From assembly GCA_959347315.1 (NCBI GenBank), contig OY365814.1:5818034-5882033 (forward strand): DNA of 64,000 nucleotides, given 5' to 3'. Under the pieces are notes generated by a model. It ran no database searches and had not been told where the DNA came from. It saw only the letters and a program-made list of their open reading frames with translations. A program made the translations under genes and the position numbers. Each line of letters begins with the position of its first letter. The first letter of the stretch is position 1. This DNA comes from Bimastos eiseni (Eukaryota > Annelida > Clitellata > Crassiclitellata > Lumbricidae). Positions 57,888-64,000 of this stretch are shown piece after piece.

Positions 57888-59235
57888 CGTATCCAGCGAA
57901 TATGTCTGTATAGGCGTTGTATGTACAATGTATGTGCGCCGGTGAGTCGTTAACGGAGTCTACTAATTCACTTAGTAACTATAGTTCGGCGATGTACAAT
58001 TAAACGGGACAAGCAGAAGGTTAAGAGGTTTAAACAGACCGGAAGAGGTCTGTTTAGACCAGTAGACAGCGAACCATTAATTGCACCACCAAGTGCACGA
58101 CTTCATTTTTAGACATTACATGTAATCCTGAAACCTTTCCTTATTTCCCAGCTGTGGTTCAACCGTACAGTCCCGTACCTCCCATAACCTCGCATGTAGG
58201 AATCGCCTGGCTTCCTCTGGTCCCCCACTTTCTATCGCGACACCCATACAGGACCGCATCAATAACTGTCGGTTTAACAGCCACGCCTCAAGACATTTGA
58301 CGACGTTTGCATTTGCCATTTCCGGTGCTTGTGGCTATGAACAACGATGTCGCACCAAATTTACTGCCCACGGTGTATCGATAACTACGAGCTCGTCGGT
58401 ACAGCGAGCTCCGCAAAACGTGACATTATATCGTAAATTCTACTTAGTATAAAATGAACGAGTGTGGCTTCTATTTGGACACCTGTATGGTCTGTTTGGA
58501 AAATTACCGACTGCACTAACCATGCTGAATACAGGCAGAAAGACCGACAGATAGATAGACTGGCAGAAGTATATAATGAGTTACAGATATAGCAACCGTA
58601 AACTTGCAATATACTAACACATAACATTTTCAAGCGACTCACATAGGAACAAACAGACAAGCGGACACACAGACAGACGAACAGACAGATAAACAGACAG
58701 ACAAGCAACCTGTTAAGCCTTTAAAGCTATCAAACTGATATAGAACTGAAATACCTTCAAACAGAAAGACGGACAGACATACACGTATTGGCCTACGTAT
58801 ACAATTACAACCAAACATCCATGCAGACGCATCGAACGACACTCCAGCAAATAACCAAACAAACATAGAAATGGACGGACAGTGAGACTGAGATGCCGAA
58901 TGTAGATTGTAAATACAGGTCTGTGATTATTCGTCGAGTGGTGCAAGGTGTTCGTGTAACAGCCTCATGCGATGACATCAAATTATAACATATTAATGCT
59001 GATTTCGTGAGGAATTCAATGAAGCGAATAAAACCATTGTTGAAAACGAGAGAAAGACGAGAATAGGTGAAAAACATGTTTCCAGGAATACTAAAGCAAC
59101 ACGTCAAGGCTGATTAACAGAGACAGATAGCTCGATCGACGGACAGACATTTAGACGGACAAGCACACCAACATACAATAGATATTCAGTCATACAGAGA
59201 ACATAAAAGACAGACAGAGGCAGTCAAGACCGTCT

Positions 59236-59335
59236 GTCTGTTTCTGGCTATCTGTCTGGCTATCTACCTGGCTATCTGTATGGCTATCTGTCTGGCTATC
59301 CATCTGGCTATCTGTTCCTGGCTATCTGTCATGTC
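59236..59335. repeat. (CTGGCTATCTGT)n-like tandem tract
   Basis: About eight imperfect 12-bp units built from CTGGCTATCTGT. A similar CAGA-rich low-complexity tract lies at 58655-58715 on the other strand sense. Confidence 0.8.
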
Positions 59336-59569
59336 TGTCAGACAGTAACAAATTATAAAAAGAGCAGACAGAGACAGATAGATGGATCGACAAACAGTAT
59401 ATATATATATATATATATACATACATGTAGCCTACTGATCAACTGTTGGCTGGCTGTTGATCTCTTTAAGGGACATACGTCTATTGACATAATAATCAAG
59501 CATTATTGTCTTCCTTCATCATTGCAGTGATTATTATCAGTATCCATTTATTCATTTTTGTCTCACATT

Positions 59570-59760
59570 CGCGTCTATAAATATACTCAGAGGCGCTCCA
59601 AACACCAGAACGGATAAAAAGAACAGTCTTAAAGGTCATAAACGAACTCACAGAAGAGATCCTGAGAAAGAGGCGAAGCACAACAGAGTGGTCTCTCCAG
59701 GTTTGAGAAAGGACTGTTCTGCCAAGTTGAGAAACGGGCAAAGGGATTTAGAAGAAGGCC
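59570..59760 (-). mobile_element. LINE ORF2 C-terminal/tail fragment
   Basis: The reverse strand reads SSFMTFKTVLFIRSGVWSAS then EYIY, matching the FKT-LF end of CR1/L2-like ORF2. A homologous decayed piece lies at 19536-19790. Confidence 0.5.
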
Positions 59761-60371
59761 TTATTCGGATTAGCGGAGGGATCTAGAGCTCCTAAAGCTA
59801 AGGACAGAGCAACAGAGATCGCGAAGATCAGTAGAAGCGAGACCTGATAAGCAGCAATAGATGCGCGTGTACTATAGCAGCCACCTCTAAAACACTTTGT
59901 CCTTGCAGGATCCCAACCTCTGAGCTACGTGTAACCCCTAGACATTCACACACAAAGTAATTAGGTTTGGGGCGACGTGTGAGTCTTAAAACGGGCGTCG
60001 CATGTACAGCGCAAGCATATAGGCCTACTCCAAAAACTCTTCGCAGGGATATAACTATCAATGACCTCAATCAAAAGGAGCGGATGAACGCAGACAGAAG
60101 TCGATGTCGTTGAACTCAAGTTACTGCTGCCTCAGGGATTTGAGTCAATTAGGAAACGCAGGGAGAGTACGAGAGAGGTCTGTTGAAGACGGCAAATTTA
60201 GTGAGGGGGTCTGCAGATGTAAGGTAGGATCCGCGAAGAAGAGACTTATGGCAAGGAGGAACAAAGCGAGGAATGAGCACATGAAGTGAGGGATCAGTGT
60301 GGGGAAGCATTGATTGAGGGGTATACGATGGAATTGATTTATACAGTGGAGTTAGATAGATGCAATGGCTG

Positions 60372-60557
60372 GAAGGATGGATGGATGGATTTAAGGATGG
60401 ATGGATGGATGGATTTAAGGATGGATGGATGGATGGATTTAAGGATGGATGGATGGATGGATTTAAGGATGGATGGATGGATGGATTTAAGGATGGATGG
60501 ATGGATGGATTTAAGGATGGATGGATGGATGGATTTAAGGATGGATGGATGGATGGT
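60372..60557. repeat. 24-bp minisatellite, about seven copies
   Basis: The unit TTAAGGATGG followed by ATGGATGGATGGAT recurs every 24 bp. Because 24 is a multiple of three, two overlapping frames stay open (GWMDLRMD and WMDGFKDG repeats). There is no splice, start or homology support for a real protein. Confidence 0.92.
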
Positions 60558-61926
60558 TGGGAGCTGAATGATATAGAGATGACTAGATGTGTCGTTAGAT
60601 GTAGGCTATCGATTAATGCACATAAATTTCAAACGTAAGCTTTAATCTCATTTGTTGATGATACATCACTTTACTTGTGTGCAAATTGTCTAATATTCGC
60701 GGGAGTGGTTAGTACTAAATAATATGTTTGCTTCTTAGTTAACCTGCTCAGTATACAATCAATCTACACAAGGCACCCCCACCTCTGCGCCTTTATTCAA
60801 TCATGGAAGGGCGGCTTTGCTAGCAGTACCTCGGTCCCTTTAGCGTTCTATCCTTAATTATTATTTCCTGCCAATACCTGTGTAATTGAGTTCTGCAATT
60901 TTTTCTGCTTTATCAGTAACAGTTTTATTATTGGTATTTTTGGTATACGCATGTTTCAAATACTGAATTATTATTATGAATTGATGGATGAATGAACTTA
61001 AATTAGAACATCAGCAAGGACAAACCGAAAGTAACAGGAAGAATAAGGAAGTAACAAGTAGACCTATACAAACCATCCAGGAAGCAATGAAGCATTGTCA
61101 GAATGAGGCAGAGAAGAAGAGAAGGAGAAACAGACTGTGAGAGAAAGAAACAAATAGACATATGCAGACAGTCACCTGATTCGTCGCCTGTCGTTATAAT
61201 GCCTCAAACGCCGACAATAATTACTCTCGTCGAACAAATATCAACGATGCAATATTTGCGATCTAACTATCGCCTAATACACCTGTTGTCACGTAAATCA
61301 CTTCCAAGCGGTTTACTATATTACGCTTACTCATTACACCTGTAATTGACAAAGTAGGTTATGACGTCTGTTGATTCGTATGACTGGGTACTTGGTGGCC
61401 TCCATCCGTCTGCCCGTATGTCTGAATAATGTTTATGTCCACGTTGACGATGCGGTGAACGTATGGCTAGTAATTGCTGCGCTGTTGATTGGACTACAAA
61501 GCGGGCATTCTGCCCGGTTGTTTGTCTTCTTGTTTCTCTATTTGACTCTCTCTCTCCCTCTCTTTGTCTCTCTGTCTACCTGTTTTTGTTTCCAATGACA
61601 AATAATAAAATTTAGTTGTTTATTATATGCCATAAAAGGGCCTTAAATTTTCAGGATACGTTCCAGTTTATGCATGTAGTTATACATGCATAAATGCATA
61701 CATAGACACATACATTCTGACACAAATGCGCACGTGCAAGACTATATTGTCTTGTATCGTGTCGTTCATTTATGTAGCGCCACTTCATGTGCTACATCAA
61801 TCAGAGACAATCACAGAACGAGGAACCGAGAAAAATAAAGCTTTCTTTCACCAGCAGCGAAAATTAATGATGCAAGGACTCCAAGTAGCGAATGATGAGT
61901 AAATGTAGGAAGTTAATTCCATAGGG

Positions 61927-62297
61927 AAGCGTTTCCCAATCCGTTTGGCCGTGGAACCCTTTTGATCTTAAATTATTTTGGTGGAACTGCCATTCAAAAA
62001 CTAAACATGTTCTGTTGTAGGTTCAAACACTTGAGAATGCAGACAATAATATTATTATAGGTTTAGATCTAGATTTGATTAATAATCACACAAATATCGA
62101 TGACAATCACATATAATTATGGACTTTCTTTTCCACAATGTCATACGCAAATGTTATGCAAGCCTTCAGTTAAAAATTTGTATAATTTATTTTAAATCGT
62201 TTGAAACTTATTGTTCACACTGACAGTTTTCCGCGGAACTCTTGTCTTCACCTAACGGAACCATAAGGTTCCGCGGAACCGAGTTTGGGAAACGACG
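61927..62297. mobile_element. hAT-like MITE, copy 2, perfect 8-bp target duplication
   Basis: The ends AAGCGTTTCCCAATCC and TTTGGGAAACGACG are inverted. They are flanked on both sides by CCATAGGG (61919-61926, 62298-62305). Internal GGAACC blocks and a GTTCACACTG segment match the copy at 993-1358 in reverse. Terminal CAG is mutated to AAG. Confidence 0.78.
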
Positions 62298-62299
62298 CC

Positions 62300-62840
62300 A
62301 TAGGGGACAAAAAATCAAAACACGATATTATTCTAGTAATGCTAGTCCTGGCTCGCACAACAAAGAGTTCAAGATAATCAATCGAGGGCATGGTTCGAAT
62401 TGAGTAGGCAGGTGGCTGAGATAACAGCGGCATTGATGTGTTGAGTAGGCAGGCGCGTGGTTGAGATAGCAGAGGTATTGAGGGGTTGAGCCAGAAGAGG
62501 ATCGGTAGATGAGCACAATGATTCAAGGTTGAACCAATAGCCAAGAGGATTAGCCAATGTAGGTGGACAAACATTATAAGAGGAAATATACAAAGAGCGC
62601 GCATAGCGAGTGAAACCAACCATCACAGACTTAAGAGAGAGACAGACTTCAGAGAGACGGATGAATAACAAATTGCAGTTGTTTATTCGGGAGGAAATGA
62701 AGGCATGAACGACATAAGTATAGGTTGAATCGCCCTGAATCGTCTCCGCTGGAACTAGCAGGAACGGGAACGTTTTAAAGGTAGGAGCGAATGGAAGAAG
62801 ATAGTGAAGTTCACACGGCTCTAAGTATGACCATAAGACG
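62300..62840 (-). other. Possible decayed LINE fragment
   Basis: Overlapping reverse-strand frames are rich in Ser/Leu. A YLELFVVRARTSITR stretch recalls the end region of LINE ORF2 (LVVPRART). Too weak to assign a family. Confidence 0.25.
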
Positions 62841-63457
62841 CACATACCTACTCATAGACACGGTCATGTAAACTTATACGTGCGATGTAATGCATGTTGT
62901 TGCACACATGAATGCACGCATCGAGCCATCGCACATTTCTCTGAGCTCTTAGAAACCATTAATTCAGTCCCTCTTCGTGTGTCCTCTTCCAATAATGCTT
63001 CAAACGTTAACCGTTTTACTGTATCTTCTTTGGCCAACTACTCAATAGCCAAATTACCCTTGATTTTCATCTACTCACAGGATCATATTTGTCGAAAAAA
63101 CAAGGAGGTCGGTGGGTGAGATTGTATGGAAATATGAAGACTACCTCACTGTATCAATCCACTTGTAGCAGAAGCTGAGGGGTCTAACTCTCTGACTCCC
63201 GGTAAATCGGACACTATCTACTCACTCACCTACTAGCCTAAAAATCGAAGTACAATTTTGTCCTATTACTAGCAGCCCCAGTCACATGTTCACCTGTTGC
63301 ATTGTGCCAATAAATTCATATAGCACCTCTGTAAGATGTTTATTGATCCAGCAAAGTACCATCTTCTCATCTTCTAAACAGCTCATTCAGATGCTCACAC
63401 TACGATCCAATGTGCATTAATACAAGCGTATACCTATTCACACACTCGCCTAATGAT

Positions 63458-63830
63458 CCAGCCAAGTATACCTCGCGCTGCATTCTTGGCTGTGCTCCAT
63501 CTTACTTGCGTGATCTTTGCTGTTCAGTGTCTGACGTTGCAGTGCGTCGTTTGCTTCGTTCTGTGACGAGGGGTGAAGTTCTAGTTCCACGTGCTCGCTT
63601 TGCTATTAGGCAGCGCCGTGCTTTCTCGGTTGTGGGCCCTTCATTTTTTGAATGATTGCCCGTTTGAGCGCCGCTCATTGGTTGTGGCCCAACCGTCGAG
63701 TTTTTACAAGTCCCTCATGGCTGTTTTCCTTAGTCGTGGCTGGGCGCTCCTGAGTCTGTTCCCTGATGGGGCGCTATGTAAATGCTCATAATGAATGAAT
63801 GAATGAATGAATGAATGAATGAATGAAGTT
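63458..63830 (+). mobile_element. LINE 3' end with (ATGA)n tail
   Basis: The plus strand reads CAPSYLRDLCCSVSDVAVRR, VLVPRARFAIRQRRAFSVVG and PSFF, the conserved C-terminal block of CR1/L2-type ORF2. It passes through a short 3' region (GGGCGCTATGTAAATG) to an ATGA microsatellite (63790-63828), a typical tail for this clade. The inserted copy is therefore complete at its 3' end. Confidence 0.75.
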
Positions 63831-64000
63831 TGCTTCCTTCTTAACCTACACACTCGCATGCTCAGCTAACGTTTCACCTACGCTGCTACACTGCTACGCA
63901 CACTCCCTTGACATTCTACTAACCTATCGACACACAGGCTCACATTATGATAAAAAAATGCCAGTTCATACCTTCCTACTAACCTACCCTTTCACATGCT

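Larger units (their letters stand above)
54056..64000. other. Right-hand spacer: no supported gene
   Basis: Upstream of gene B there is the duplicated flank, a 1.4-kb hAT, LINE ends, a 371-bp hAT-like MITE, minisatellites and microsatellites. All longer frames are repeat artefacts or LINE pieces. I see no exon series with matching phases. Confidence 0.65.

Noticed and set aside
58385..59107. Cys/Leu-rich overlapping minus-strand frames
   Set aside because: Arise from CAGA/GACAGA-type low-complexity DNA. No domain and no splice support.
60286..60638. Long overlapping frames with WMDGFKDG / GWMDLRMD repeats
   Set aside because: Produced by the 24-bp minisatellite. No homology or gene structure.

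Overview
This is a window of an AT-rich animal nuclear genome. It shows split genes with GT-AG introns, tRNA-derived SINEs, LINEs, hAT, PIF-like and piggyBac-like elements, and a broken Maverick/Polinton-like element. A contactin-associated (CNTNAP / neurexin IV) gene fixes it as metazoan. The expanded CARD-NHL genes and the TE mix suggest a marine invertebrate. I cannot name the phylum from sequence alone.

Three protein-coding genes can be modelled, all on the minus strand. (1) Positions 64-18511 hold a CNTNAP/neurexin IV-like adhesion receptor. Twenty-two exons run from the signal peptide to the middle of the last laminin G domain, and all splice phases close. The 3' end (rest of LamG4, transmembrane segment, cytoplasmic tail) lies before base 1. 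(2) Gene A (21713-31330) and (3) gene B (41016-54055) are tandem paralogues with the same six-exon structure. Each encodes a MGAC N-terminus, an F-box-like exon, a CARD, an alpha/beta exon resembling TRADD-N-type regions, and a C-terminal NHL beta-propeller. The open frames close at 629 and 643 codons. A third, broken 3' copy (C, 38690-39215) lies between them. Duplication extends into upstream non-coding DNA: about 30180-32800 plus 36664-36840 match about 52350-57720.

The rest is dominated by mobile DNA that landed in introns and spacers. Intron 2 of gene B carries a Maverick-like remnant (46537-50588) with a broken SAP/endonuclease VII/PolB protein and an adenain-type protease. Intron 5 of gene A holds one hAT-like element nested in another. 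Intron 3 of gene A holds a hAT with a PIF-like element inside it. Several hAT-type elements keep recognisable 8-bp target duplications. LINE fragments cluster at 32.8-37.5 kb. Minisatellites of 19, 21 and 24 bp and many microsatellites are present. From 54.1 kb to the right edge I see only repeats and LINE ends and no supported gene.

Functionally, the left gene would be a septate-junction or axo-glial type adhesion receptor. Genes A and B look like intracellular, possibly membrane-anchored, death-fold signalling proteins with a propeller sensor or scaffold, a layout suggestive of innate immunity. That role is inference.
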